The position numbers and the translations under genes were made by a program. Source: 66-474 sp035249175 (GTDB lineage Bacteria; Pseudomonadota; Gammaproteobacteria; Xanthomonadales; Rhodanobacteraceae). From it: 48,465 bases of DNA. The notes beneath the pieces are model-generated. The model was not told the origin of the DNA, did no database searches, and saw nothing but the letters and a program-made list of their open reading frames with translations. This document shows positions 18,001 through 24,731 of the stretch, piece by piece (the first letter of the stretch is position 1; each line of letters opens with the position of its first letter). The DNA lies in assembly GCA_035249175.1 (NCBI GenBank), contig DATFGT010000070.1, positions 1 through 48,465 of the forward strand, written 5' to 3'.

Positions 18001-18246
18001 CGTTTGCCCGACGTGATGCTGCTCGACATCGAGATGCCGCGGATGGACGGCTACGAGCTGGCCACGCACATGAAGAACGACGTGCGTTTCCGCCACGTGC
18101 CGATCATCATGATCACTTCACGCACCGGCGAGAAGCATCGCCAGCGTGCGTTCGAGATTGGCGTGGAGCGTTACCTCGGCAAGCCTTACAGCGAAGCGGA
18201 CTTGCTGCGCCACGTCAATGAAATGCTGGAGGCGCACCATGCCTGA
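12070..18246 (+). CDS. chpA: Hybrid CheA-type chemosensory kinase ChpA (PilL)
   Basis: Central histidine kinase of twitching motility, 2058 aa, started by an ATG after GAGGGAGGGG. The N-terminal half holds several Hpt-like modules: degenerate ones around residues 90, 250, 395 and 515 that lack the His motif, then modules with plausible phospho-histidines at H735 (FHTLKGSGRLVG), H910 (SVHTMHGA) and H1306 (LHTLKGGARVVG). A 174-residue charged repeat (1057-1230) separates the last two. The dimerisation helices lie near 1430-1560. The ATPase shows an N box (HMLRNALSHGIED, about 1624), a G1 box (DDGAGFD), G2 (GRGVGMDVV, about 1721) and GRGTVFNIRLPF. A CheW-like domain and a C-terminal receiver with acceptor D1986 follow. 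Pseudomonas ChpA has the same plan with six Hpt plus Ser/Thr variants. It overlaps the next gene by 8 bp. Confidence 0.95.
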   Translation: MTAGDDIMTTATGEAGVAIVVPDGVVEREAGGSVRKATMQLEEHIDFSTLGWVKPQIDQLLSEARQALEAYAEDPEDARLMQSCVGLLHQVLGTLRMVELYGAAELGQEMEHLAQSVLDGKVSDRDEALGALMRGVVQLPDYLDLIESGHKDIPIVLLPLLNELREARGAESVDQRVLFHPDIDRPLPPDAAGARVAFPFADLRQRTTRIRARFQVQLLAWTQGKQPNFAEMRDGVDELRAVCHAEAARRLWWVAGGVLEALQQGRLDHHLASLRQQFGQLDRTIRHMQDQGEEVCGDEDARELVRGLLFSVAHATPGPGRTEAIAQGFALDRMVPSADELERARAAMSGRNRALLDTVAKAVREDLLRVKEGLDIFLRREDHNPQQLAPQVDTLHRVGDTLAVLGLETPARMIGDQRKLVAEVIDGKREAKPETILDVASALLYVDASLDEHIECLGAADSSGDALPSSEARKIMRTLMREAGANLGRVKERITAFIESSWSHAQLAEVPKLLAEVSGALRILNLERPAELIDGIDRYIGNELIVDGKVPTVDEMDTLADAMASVEYYLEIGRDSSASDNRILDAAQHSLEALRYWPIPERRVAVGPASGEAAPVATPAAVFIEPMARGVPTAVDIPVAAPDGTHALRGEQVIPGVGPGEWVEVEEEVLEPTDSGAAAPVDTSFQDAVGIDEEIREVFVEEVGEEIANINVNLPAWKASPEDLDTLKNVRRSFHTLKGSGRLVGAAALGEFSWKIENMLNRVLDRTIQPDANVQEVVEAAVATLPKLHAGLQGRPVTLDPPLDAIMRTADKLVAGEPARIADLIQGYRKTVRTVRRWVPGAGSETSAVAPIATQHVITSPETGLPVVDPILLDVLRTEVGQHLDNMRRYLARDVDHNVPVDDELMRSVHTMHGAVAMVGVESLASMLAPMEVWVRRVRSADAPLDREGCDAVRDAVAMTEHVMAQFDAPVPDVPDTTALTERLEAQRDRWPEAAPFGAPRTTMLDAADEALAPETLDEVPEEGVTAIGLEAASPLPTEDDADVLAAREEAERLATEKAEQERIAAEQAERGRLAAEQERLAAEEVERERIAAEQAQREHLAAEQERLAAEEAERERLAAEQVEQERLAAEQAEQERRAAEEAERERIAAEQAEQERLAAEQAEQERVAAEQSERERVAAERAERERLAAEQAEAERLAAEQSEQERLAAEQADRERVAAEKAEAERIAAARVQAERDIAAAALPVFPDDPQPEGALDIPGLDPELVSLFTEEGGELLDSSDSLMATLRNAPDDVESVRGLQRNLHTLKGGARVVGIAAVGDLAHAMETLLEKIGDRKRALEPIEVDSLERAFDRLHDMVERVEQNRAIATPDNAIERFNALAEGRPVGTGAELAPAAPQPETAAVRKQAARAAAAVPPPRPAPQLIETEMHAAAEMIRVRSDLLDSLVNAAGEASIYRARLEQQVGNFRFNLVELHQTVARLREQLRKLEIETETQILSRYQRENEAGEGAAFDPLELDRFSNLQQYSRALAESVSDLASIQDILDDQTRQSETLLLQQSRVNSDLQDGLMRTRMVPFESMVPNLRRTLRGAADELGKRAQLRVEGAQGEMDRSVLERMKAPFEHMLRNALSHGIEDPAQRVAVGKPMEGTVTIHVGRQGTEVLVRVSDDGAGFDRDAIRAKAIERGLLQPDVPISDSELFNFVLQTGFSTASEVSQLSGRGVGMDVVANEIRQLGGSLTIESERGRGTVFNIRLPFTLAVTQAITVRAGDTTFAVPMTSVQAVSRIPREEMTARMASGDRTIEYAGEQYQLHQLSELLGFGTSYATEDSTGQLPLLMVRAGDLRAAVHIDTVIGSREVVVKPVGPQISNVPGMFGATIMGDGSVMLILDLAPLVRHFVAKQSAAAAGIELGDQPVAAEPTRPVAAPRADEAGPRLVMVVDDSITMRKVTTRVLEREQLEVVTAKDGMDALEQLQERLPDVMLLDIEMPRMDGYELATHMKNDVRFRHVPIIMITSRTGEKHRQRAFEIGVERYLGKPYSEADLLRHVNEMLEAHHA
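15238..15759 (+). repeat. In-frame 30-bp (10-residue) tandem repeat within chpA
   Basis: Sixteen full ten-residue units of the type EQAEQERLAA plus two seven-residue units (EQERLAA) occupy ChpA residues 1057-1230 without interruption. Variation is mostly at codon level and in positions 2-6 of the unit. The composition (Glu, Ala, Arg, Gln, Leu) predicts a long rigid, charged single helix or coiled coil between the second and third canonical Hpt domains. The DNA repeats are imperfect, so expansion was followed by drift under protein-level constraint. Confidence 0.9.
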
Positions 18247-19495
18247 TCGTGCGATGGAAGCACTGCCGCGCATCGCGCTGGTGTTTGGTGACGAGGCAGC
18301 AGTCGCGCACGTGCGCGACGCGATGGCTAACCACGCCGACATCGCATATGCGGTTGCGGCGAACGCGTTCGACGCGGCACGCCTGGTCTCCGCGGGTGTG
18401 ACGTCGGCGCTGATCAATCTGGATGGTGGCGACTGGCTGGACGACGTCGAGACCAAGTTGCACGCCGCTGGCGTCGCAGTGGTTTTCAACGATCCCGAAA
18501 TTTCGCAGAAACTGGAAGGCTGGGAACGCGCGCGCTGGTTGCGCCATCTTGTGGCCAAGTTGCGCGGCAGCAGCGATGTTGATCCGCCGCGCCCCGAGGC
18601 GGCCCCGTCGCCGTCCGTGCCAACGATCAAAGCTGAATTCGTTGTCCCCGTGGATGAAATTCCTGCGCCGCCCGCCGGAAGTTTGGTGGTCGAGCGTCCG
18701 CTGTCGCCGGAGGAGATCGAAACCATGACCGTCGATTTTGTCGCCGAGCAGGCGTCCGTTCCGGTGGAGTTGAGCAGTCCCGTTGCGGCCGCAGCTGAAG
18801 TTGTTGAGGCGGATGAAAACCTTGTATCGCTGGATGTGCCGCAGCAGGTGGCTGCTGTCGAGTCCTCGATCTCTTTCGAGCCGGCGCTGGAATCCGCTGC
18901 AGCGACCGACATGGCCGCGGAGCCGGAACCGGAAGCGACCGATTCGCAAGCGGAGCCGGCCGGGTTCGATTTCGAGGCGGAAGCCGCGCTGGATGTCGAT
19001 ACGGAAGCACTATCCGCGATGATCGACGCGCGTCTGGCGCAACCGGAAGGCTCCGATTCCGCGGACTCGCCGCAGGTCTGGCGGGTCGTTTCGGGGGCTG
19101 CAGTTCCGGCGGTGCAGCCCGATGAAGTGGCGGGGGCGGCCGCGACGGCTGCTACGCCGCGGCCCGATGCCGCGCCGGCCGGTGTGTCCGGCGCGGCTTT
19201 GGTGGATGATGATGCCGACGTGCTCGCGAGCCTGCCTTCGCTGGACGATTGGGCACTGGTCGATCACGATGCCTCGCCGGTTGCGGCCGACGGCGGTAGC
19301 GCTCGCAAGGCATCGGAGCCCGTGCTGTCCGAGGCCTTCGCGGGGCTGGAACTGGTGCCGATGGAAACGGTGGCACCACTCAGGGTCGACGCTGATCCGA
19401 TCGAACGGTGGTTCGGGGGAAACCTCGGCAAGAAGGTGGTCGCCAACGATGCCGCCGAGGCGAACGTGAAGGAGGTCAGCCATGAGCACGGCTGA
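18239..19495 (+). CDS. ChpB-like protein lacking the CheB methylesterase domain
   Basis: Protein of 418 aa in the chpB position. Residues 1-118 form a small alpha/beta domain (RIALVFGDEAAVAHVRDAM, then ALINLDGGDWLDD, then the segment LEGWERARWLRHLVAKLRG), which I associate from memory with the N-terminal pseudo-receiver of Xanthomonad ChpB/CheB proteins. From about 119 to 380 it is Ala/Glu/Pro/Val-rich, acidic and probably disordered, and it ends with a short conserved-looking tail (LELVPMETVAPLRV, then ERWFGG). None of the CheB methylesterase motifs (Ser in GASTGG, the catalytic His, GxDG) is present. The frame is intact with no visible frameshift. It overlaps chpA by 8 bp and chpC by 14 bp, so it is still embedded in the operon; a scaffold or localisation role is a guess. 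Confidence 0.7.
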   Translation: MPDRAMEALPRIALVFGDEAAVAHVRDAMANHADIAYAVAANAFDAARLVSAGVTSALINLDGGDWLDDVETKLHAAGVAVVFNDPEISQKLEGWERARWLRHLVAKLRGSSDVDPPRPEAAPSPSVPTIKAEFVVPVDEIPAPPAGSLVVERPLSPEEIETMTVDFVAEQASVPVELSSPVAAAAEVVEADENLVSLDVPQQVAAVESSISFEPALESAAATDMAAEPEPEATDSQAEPAGFDFEAEAALDVDTEALSAMIDARLAQPEGSDSADSPQVWRVVSGAAVPAVQPDEVAGAAATAATPRPDAAPAGVSGAALVDDDADVLASLPSLDDWALVDHDASPVAADGGSARKASEPVLSEAFAGLELVPMETVAPLRVDADPIERWFGGNLGKKVVANDAAEANVKEVSHEHG

Positions 19496-19961
19496 CGCCT
19501 TGCCGCACGAAATACGCGGGGTCGTGTTGCCGGTCACGGGCGGGCGCGTGCTGGTGCCCAATACCACCATGGCCGAGGTCATCACCTTCGCGCAGCCGAC
19601 ACCGGTGGCGGGCGCGCCGTCATGGTTGCTGGGGCGTCTGGCATGGCGCGGCTGGGGTTTGCCGGTGCTAGCGTTCTCCGCGCTGGCCGGCACGGCAGCC
19701 GACGAGCCCACCGAAAACGCGCGCGTGGCGATCCTGAAAGCGCTTTCCGGTCACGCACGCTTGCCTTACTTCGGGGTACTGACGCAGGGTTTTCCGCGCC
19801 TCACGCTGATTTCGGAAGACCTGCTGGTTCCGGACGAGAACGCCGGCGCGCTGCCGGCGGGCGTGCGCGAACGGGTGCTGGTGCACGACGAGCCTGCATG
19901 GATCCCCGACCTCGCCGCGGTCGAAAACCAGATCGTCGAGGCCCTGGGCGTCGCCGCCTGA
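19482..19961 (+). CDS. chpC: CheW-like protein ChpC
   Basis: Second CheW-type adaptor of the Chp cluster, 159 aa; in Pseudomonas ChpC links additional input to the array. The fold is CheW-like: an N-terminal strand IRGVVLPVTGGRVLVPNTTMAEVI, WLLGRLAWRGWGLPVLAFSAL and a C-terminal RVLVHDEPAWIPDLAAVE. The ATG at 19482 is preceded by AAGGAGG inside the preceding gene and overlaps it by 14 bp. It is the last gene of the operon. The 178 bp after it, up to the convergent rsmE, contain no clear terminator. Confidence 0.85.
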   Translation: MSTADALPHEIRGVVLPVTGGRVLVPNTTMAEVITFAQPTPVAGAPSWLLGRLAWRGWGLPVLAFSALAGTAADEPTENARVAILKALSGHARLPYFGVLTQGFPRLTLISEDLLVPDENAGALPAGVRERVLVHDEPAWIPDLAAVENQIVEALGVAA

Positions 19962-20139
19962 GCGCATTGCCGTCCGCAACGCCGAAGTTGACGGATGTCG
20001 CGCCCTGCCACGCCGCAACCGCAGCATGACCGGAGCGGGTAAAAGCCAGAGACAACTTCGATGGTGAAAGCCGCCGCCGCGCGGTATAGGCGCCGAGATG
20101 GCTTGATGCACATCGCCCTCGTCGAGGTCGTGGTGACCG

Positions 20140-20883
20140 CTACAGGTCGCCGCAAAGGGCTTGCAGCGCAGCCAGTGCGGCGATGCCGGCGGTTTCGGTA
20201 CGCAGGATGCGCGGGCCCAGCGTGAGTTCGCGAAAGCCATGTGCTCGCAGGGTGGCAAGATCGGTTTCTCCGAAGCCCCCTTCCGGGCCGACCGCAAGTT
20301 CCAGCATTGCCGGCGACGGCGCATGCAGGTCACGGACGCGGGTGGCGCCTTCCGGGTGTAGCGTCCAGCGTGTCACGGGTTCCGGCGTGGCACTGCCCGT
20401 CTTCACCCATGCCGAAAGCGCGATGGGCGCTTCGATGCCTGGAAGCGTATTGCGCCCGCACTGCTCGCAGGCTGCCGTGGCGATGGCGCGCCAATGCTGG
20501 AGGCGCTTCCGGCCGCGCGCGTCATCCAGCTTCACTTCGCTGCGTTCGGTCGACACGGGAACGATCCGGGCCGCACCAAGTTCGACGGCTTTCTGAATGA
20601 TCCAGTCCATCTTTTCGCCGCGCGCCAGCGCCTGCACCAGCGTGATGCGCAATGACGATTCGCGCGGTGGCGATTCCCTCGACATGATTTCCGCGCGCAC
20701 TTCGCGGGCGTCGGCTGCAGCCAGTCGTGCGGAATACTCGTGACCGTCGCCGTTGAACAAGGTCACCATGTCGCCGGTCCTCAAGCGGAGTACCCGCATG
20801 GCGTGGGCTGCCGCGCTGTCCGGGAGTGCCACGCCACGTCCCGGCTGGAGCGGCATGTCGGCGAACAAGCGTATCGAACGCAT
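20140..20883 (-). CDS. rsmE: 16S rRNA (uracil-1498-N3)-methyltransferase
   Basis: SPOUT-class methyltransferase of 247 aa that uses S-adenosylmethionine to methylate U1498 of 16S rRNA. It begins MRSIRLFADMPL, has the PUA-like N-terminal part (HAMRVLRLRTGDMVTLFNG) and the knot motifs LAVGPEGGF and LTLGPRILRTETA at the C-terminus. The frame is open further upstream, but 20883 gives the family's usual N-terminus. It is divergent from the small exported protein gene. Confidence 0.95.
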   Translation of the reverse strand: MRSIRLFADMPLQPGRGVALPDSAAAHAMRVLRLRTGDMVTLFNGDGHEYSARLAAADAREVRAEIMSRESPPRESSLRITLVQALARGEKMDWIIQKAVELGAARIVPVSTERSEVKLDDARGRKRLQHWRAIATAACEQCGRNTLPGIEAPIALSAWVKTGSATPEPVTRWTLHPEGATRVRDLHAPSPAMLELAVGPEGGFGETDLATLRAHGFRELTLGPRILRTETAGIAALAALQALCGDL

Positions 20884-21010
20884 TGGCGGGAATCTTCGTG
20901 GGCGTCGGGAGTCGAAAGTATGAATGAACCCGGAAGCCATGATGACCACGATTGCCTTCGTACGTCGGCGAGCGCACAATGGGTTCGGGATGCCAGCAGG
21001 AGTCCTGATC

Positions 21011-21349
21011 ATGAACAAGCTGATACTCACAACCGCCCTCGCACTGACCGGCGCCGCCGCGTTTGCCGCGCCGGCGTTCGCGCAAAACGCGGACAACAGC
21101 CAATCGCCCACCGCGACCACGGCGCAGGCAACGAATGGCCAGCACGCCCAACCAACGCGTTCGGTGCCGCCCCTGGGCTCGCGCAACTGCATCCGTGACA
21201 CCGGCAGCCACATTCCGCCGCCCAAGGGACAATGCCTGCCGGTGGCAGGCAACAGTTACAGCCAGGAGGACATCCAACGCACCGGTGCGACCAACATTGG
21301 CCAGGCACTGCAGAGGCTGGATCCGTCGGTGACCGTGCACGGGCATTGA
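21011..21349 (+). CDS. Small exported protein with TonB-plug-like C-terminus
   Basis: Protein of 112 aa with a clear signal peptide (MNKLILTTALALTGAAAFA, cleavage near AFA-QN). The mature protein is Gln/Thr/Pro-rich, carries two cysteines (RNCIRD and GQCLPV) that could form a disulphide, and ends SYSQEDIQRTGATNIGQALQ followed by RLDPSVTV. This tail resembles the start of a TonB-dependent receptor plug, but no barrel follows. The ATG at 21011 has GGAG eight nt upstream. The stop is 4 bp from the convergent bioA stop. Function unknown. Confidence 0.7.
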   Translation: MNKLILTTALALTGAAAFAAPAFAQNADNSQSPTATTAQATNGQHAQPTRSVPPLGSRNCIRDTGSHIPPPKGQCLPVAGNSYSQEDIQRTGATNIGQALQRLDPSVTVHGH

Positions 21350-21353
21350 TGGT

Positions 21354-22718
21354 TCAGGCGGTCGCTACGTTGATGGCTTCAAAGGCGACATCGACCATCA
21401 AGTCGATGTCGCCTTCGTCGATGCAATAGGGCGGCAGCAGATACACGGTATCGCCCAGCGGGCGCAGCAGCACGCCGCGCGACAATGCGTGTCGATAGAA
21501 GCTCAAGCCGCGGCGTTGTGCGCCCGCATAGGGCGTACCGGAGGCCTTCTCCCTGACCAGATCGAACGCCACGATCCAGCCTGTGTGGCGCAAGTTCGCG
21601 ACGTGTGGATGATCACGCAGTGCCTCCAGACGGTGCGCAAGATGCGTTGCCAGTTTGTGATTGCGTTCCAGCACCGGCTCGTCACGGAAGATGGCGAGCG
21701 ACGCCAGCGCCGCGGCGCACGCTATCGGGTTGCCGCTGAAAGTGTGCGAGTGCAGGAATGCGTTGTTGGCGGCATAGTCGCCCAGGAACGCCTCGTACAC
21801 CCTGCCGGTGGTGAGCACGGCCGAGAGCGGCAAGGTGCCGCCGGTGAGCCCTTTCGACAGGCACAGGAAATCGGGCGTGATCGGGCCTTGCTCGCACGCG
21901 AACAGCGTGCCGGTGCGTCCGAAGCCCACTGCGATTTCATCGGCGATCAGATGCACGCCGAATTCGTCGCACAACTCGCGCAGACCAGCGAGATAGGATG
22001 GCGCGTGCATGCGCATGCCGCCAGAACACTGCACCAGCGGCTCGATGATCACCGCACAGGTTTCGTGCGCATGGCGTTCAAGAATCGTGCGTGTGTCGGC
22101 GAGTCGCCGGCGTGCGACATCGTCGGCGGTCTCACCGGGGGCGGCATCCAGCCAGTCCGGCGATGGAGCCACGATCGGCTCGAACAGCAGTGGCCCATAC
22201 ACTTTGCGATACAGCGGAAGGTCGCTCACCGCCAGCGCGCCCAGGGTTTCGCCGTGGTATGCGTTGGCCAGCGCGATGAAGCGCGTGCGTTGCGGTTGCC
22301 CGACGTTGTGCCAATAGTGGAAACTCATCTTCAGCGCGATCTCGACCGCGCTGGCGCCATCGCTTGCGTACGACACGCGCGACAATCCGGGCGGCGCGAT
22401 GCGTATCAGTTCTTCGGCCAGTTGCAGCGCGGGTTCGTGGGTGAAGCCGGCCAGCATCACATGGTTCAGCCGAGCCGATTGTTCGGCGATCGCGGCGGCG
22501 ATACGACGATTCGCGTGTCCGAACAGGTTGCTCCACCACGAACTGATGCCATCCAGGTAGCGGTTGCCCTCGGCATCAATCAGCCAGGCACCGTCGCCGC
22601 GCACGATCGGGATCAACGGCAGTTGCGACGTGTGTTCGCGCATCTGGGTGCAGGGATGCCATACGTGTGCCAGATCGCGCGCGACGAGGTTGGCATTGCG
22701 GGAAGGGGGCGTGGTCAT
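21354..22718 (-). CDS. bioA: Adenosylmethionine-8-amino-7-oxononanoate aminotransferase
   Basis: PLP-dependent class III aminotransferase of biotin synthesis, 454 aa, transferring the amino group of S-adenosylmethionine to KAPA to form DAPA. Signatures are HVWHPCTQM near the N-terminus, GISSWWSNLFGHANRRI, FADEI-type LIADEIAVGFGRTGT and the PLP lysine in CLSKGLTGG. The start at 22718 is chosen for the conserved N-terminus; an open frame upstream overlaps the divergent gene. No other bio genes are in the window. Only 57 bp separate it from the HisN-like gene on the other strand, so both promoters must be compact. Confidence 0.95.
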   Translation of the reverse strand: MTTPPSRNANLVARDLAHVWHPCTQMREHTSQLPLIPIVRGDGAWLIDAEGNRYLDGISSWWSNLFGHANRRIAAAIAEQSARLNHVMLAGFTHEPALQLAEELIRIAPPGLSRVSYASDGASAVEIALKMSFHYWHNVGQPQRTRFIALANAYHGETLGALAVSDLPLYRKVYGPLLFEPIVAPSPDWLDAAPGETADDVARRRLADTRTILERHAHETCAVIIEPLVQCSGGMRMHAPSYLAGLRELCDEFGVHLIADEIAVGFGRTGTLFACEQGPITPDFLCLSKGLTGGTLPLSAVLTTGRVYEAFLGDYAANNAFLHSHTFSGNPIACAAALASLAIFRDEPVLERNHKLATHLAHRLEALRDHPHVANLRHTGWIVAFDLVREKASGTPYAGAQRRGLSFYRHALSRGVLLRPLGDTVYLLPPYCIDEGDIDLMVDVAFEAINVATA

Positions 22719-22775
22719 CCCGCCATGATCGTGGTCGGGGCGAATCGGCTCAAGCCCGGTTAAGCTTGGGGATGC

Positions 22776-23606
22776 ATGACCAGCAAGCCCGATACCGCAT
22801 TTCTCGACCATGCCCTGGAAATCGCGCTTGACGCCGCGCGCACTGCGGGTCGATGCATCATGGATCACTTCAACCGCGGCGTGGCCGTGGAAATCAAGCC
22901 TGACGCCACCCCGGTCACGATCGCCGACCGCGAAGCCGAAGACGTCATCCGCTCTGCGTTGAAGCGCGCTTTTCCCGAGCATGCGATCCTGGGCGAGGAA
23001 CGCGGTCGCGAAGGCGAGGGCGAATTCCTGTGGCTGGTCGATCCGCTGGACGGAACCAAGAGCTTCGTGCGCGGCACGCCGTTCTTTTCCACCCAAATCG
23101 CACTGATGCATGCGGGCGAACTGGTACTCGGCGTGTCGCACGCCCCGGCCTACGGGGAAACCATGCGCGCGCGCCGCGGCGGCGGAGCGTTCCTGGGCGC
23201 GCAACGCGTGCGGGTCTCGCCGGCGACCGAAGTGCGCGAGGCGGCGTTGTCGCTGGGCAACATCAAATCACTGACACAGGCCGCGGATCGCTGGGTCGCG
23301 CTCGGTGAGCTGGTCGGCGAGGTCAACCGCGTGCGCGGTTACGGCGATTTTTGCCACTACCACCTGCTGGCCCGCGGCGCGCTGGATGTCGTGATCGAGT
23401 CCGACGTGAACATCCTCGACATCGCGGCCTTGGCCGTCATCGTGCGCGAGGCGGGCGGCGTATTCACCGACCTCGACGGCGCGGGACCGGCGCTCGGCAC
23501 CCGCAGCGTGCTGGCGGCAACGCCGGCGCTGCACGCGGAAGTGCTCGGTCGACTCCGGGCTCGCCAAGGGGACGGGAGCGTTCCGGCCTTCGCCGACAGG
23601 GCTTGA
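22776..23606 (+). CDS. hisN: Inositol monophosphatase family phosphatase, HisN-like
   Basis: Metal-dependent sugar- or amino-alcohol phosphatase of 276 aa. The Mg-binding motifs are all present: the EERG segment, WLVDPLDGTKSF (DPLDGT) and a C-terminal ILDIAALAVIVREAGG. The spacing and the TPVTIADREAE stretch fit the histidinol-phosphatase branch, but inositol-1-phosphatase or a related activity cannot be excluded from sequence. It is divergent from bioA and its stop overlaps a TTGACA hexamer at 23603-23608 that may belong to the downstream dodecin promoter, though a -10 box at normal spacing is missing (TAATAT sits 26 bp away). Confidence 0.8.
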   Translation: MTSKPDTAFLDHALEIALDAARTAGRCIMDHFNRGVAVEIKPDATPVTIADREAEDVIRSALKRAFPEHAILGEERGREGEGEFLWLVDPLDGTKSFVRGTPFFSTQIALMHAGELVLGVSHAPAYGETMRARRGGGAFLGAQRVRVSPATEVREAALSLGNIKSLTQAADRWVALGELVGEVNRVRGYGDFCHYHLLARGALDVVIESDVNILDIAALAVIVREAGGVFTDLDGAGPALGTRSVLAATPALHAEVLGRLRARQGDGSVPAFADRA

Positions 23607-23691
23607 CAAAAATGCGAACCATGTCACGGTTGGGTAATATGCCGTTAACCGTGGGATTGTCGGATTTCCACAACGAAAAAGGAGAGCCAGC

Positions 23692-23895
23692 ATGTCCGTG
23701 ACCAAGATCATCGAGCTGAGTGCCTCGTCGTCGAAGGGGATCGAAGATGCTGTGCGCCACGGCCTGGAAAAGGCAGGCAAGACGGTGAAAAATATCAAGG
23801 GTGCGTGGATCAACGACATCAAGGTGGCCACCGACAACAATGGCGCCGTGCAAGAATGGCGCGTCAACATGCGCATCAATTTCGAGGTAGATTGA
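23692..23895 (+). CDS. Dodecin family flavin-binding protein
   Basis: Protein of 67 aa matching the whole dodecin family: VTKIIELSASSSKGIEDAV, WINDIKV with the flavin-stacking Trp, and EWRVNMRINFEV. Dodecins form hollow dodecamers that sequester FMN or riboflavin. The ATG follows AAAAGGAGAG, a strong ribosome-binding site, which suits an abundant protein. It stands alone, with 85 bp upstream and 92 bp downstream free of genes. Confidence 0.96.
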   Translation: MSVTKIIELSASSSKGIEDAVRHGLEKAGKTVKNIKGAWINDIKVATDNNGAVQEWRVNMRINFEVD

Positions 23896-23987
23896 GGGCG
23901 CGTGACCGGGGGCGTGCAAAAAAGGCCGCATGCGAAGCGCAAGTGGCGTGAGGGGGATGTTTCGGTTGACGGGGGGCGAAGAAAACA

Positions 23988-24686
23988 ATGAGCGCTGTGA
24001 CGTGGACGATCGGCTGCGTTGAGGATGATCCGGAGCAGACGGCGCTTTTGCGCCTGTGGTTGGAACACGCGGGATACGGTTGCGCGATATTCCGTTCCGC
24101 CACCGATTTCCGTCGTCGCCTCGGCAACGAGGCGGTCGACTTGGTGTTGCTGGATCGCAGTCTGCCGGATGCCACCGGTCTCGAAGTCCTTTCCTGGATA
24201 AGGCAATCGCCCAATGCGAAATTGCCGGTGATCTTCCTGACCGCCAGTGGCGAGGAATCCGCCATCGTCGAGGGCCTTGCGGCGGGAGCGGACGATTACG
24301 TGGTCAAGCCGCCCAAGCAGGGCGAGCTGTTGGCGCGTGTGGCGGCCGTGTTGCGTCGGCGCGGCGGCGAAACCGACGCCAATGAAGTGCTGGAATTGCC
24401 CCCGTATCGGATCGATCCGCACCGCCGCCACATCAGCATCAACGGCGAGCCGGTGGAACTGACCCAGCGCGAATACGAGCTGGCCTGTTATTTGTTCCGG
24501 CGCCAGGGCCGCATCGTCAGCCGGGACGCGCTGCTGGAGAACGTCTGGAACCTTGCCGGCGACGTCAGCACGCGTACCGTCGATACCCATATCAGCCGCT
24601 TGCGCAAGAAACTCGGCCTGTCCGGCGAAAACGGCTGGCGACTGACGGCGGTGTATCAGCATGGGTATCGCATCGAGCAGGGCTAG
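23988..24686 (+). CDS. Orphan OmpR/PhoB-type response regulator
   Basis: Protein of 232 aa with an N-terminal receiver (acidic pair in VEDDPEQ, acceptor D56 in LLDRSLPD, K107 in VVKPPK) and a C-terminal winged helix (LTQREYELACYLFRRQGRIV, then TRTVDTHISRLRKKLGL). The first 10 residues (MSAVTWTIGC) are a little longer than usual. No sensor kinase is adjacent, and the neighbours (dodecin, pdxH) suggest no regulon. Residues needed for phosphorylation are intact, so a remote kinase is expected. Confidence 0.9.
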   Translation: MSAVTWTIGCVEDDPEQTALLRLWLEHAGYGCAIFRSATDFRRRLGNEAVDLVLLDRSLPDATGLEVLSWIRQSPNAKLPVIFLTASGEESAIVEGLAAGADDYVVKPPKQGELLARVAAVLRRRGGETDANEVLELPPYRIDPHRRHISINGEPVELTQREYELACYLFRRQGRIVSRDALLENVWNLAGDVSTRTVDTHISRLRKKLGLSGENGWRLTAVYQHGYRIEQG

Positions 24687-24731
24687 CCGAAGCTACACTG
24701 GGTATCGTCCTTTTTGCCGCGTCGAAGTTCG

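Noticed and set aside
23603..23640. TTGACA plus TAATAT as a sigma-70 promoter for dodecin
   Set aside because: The hexamers are good individually but 26 bp apart, too far for a standard promoter; kept only as a remark under the hisN-like gene.
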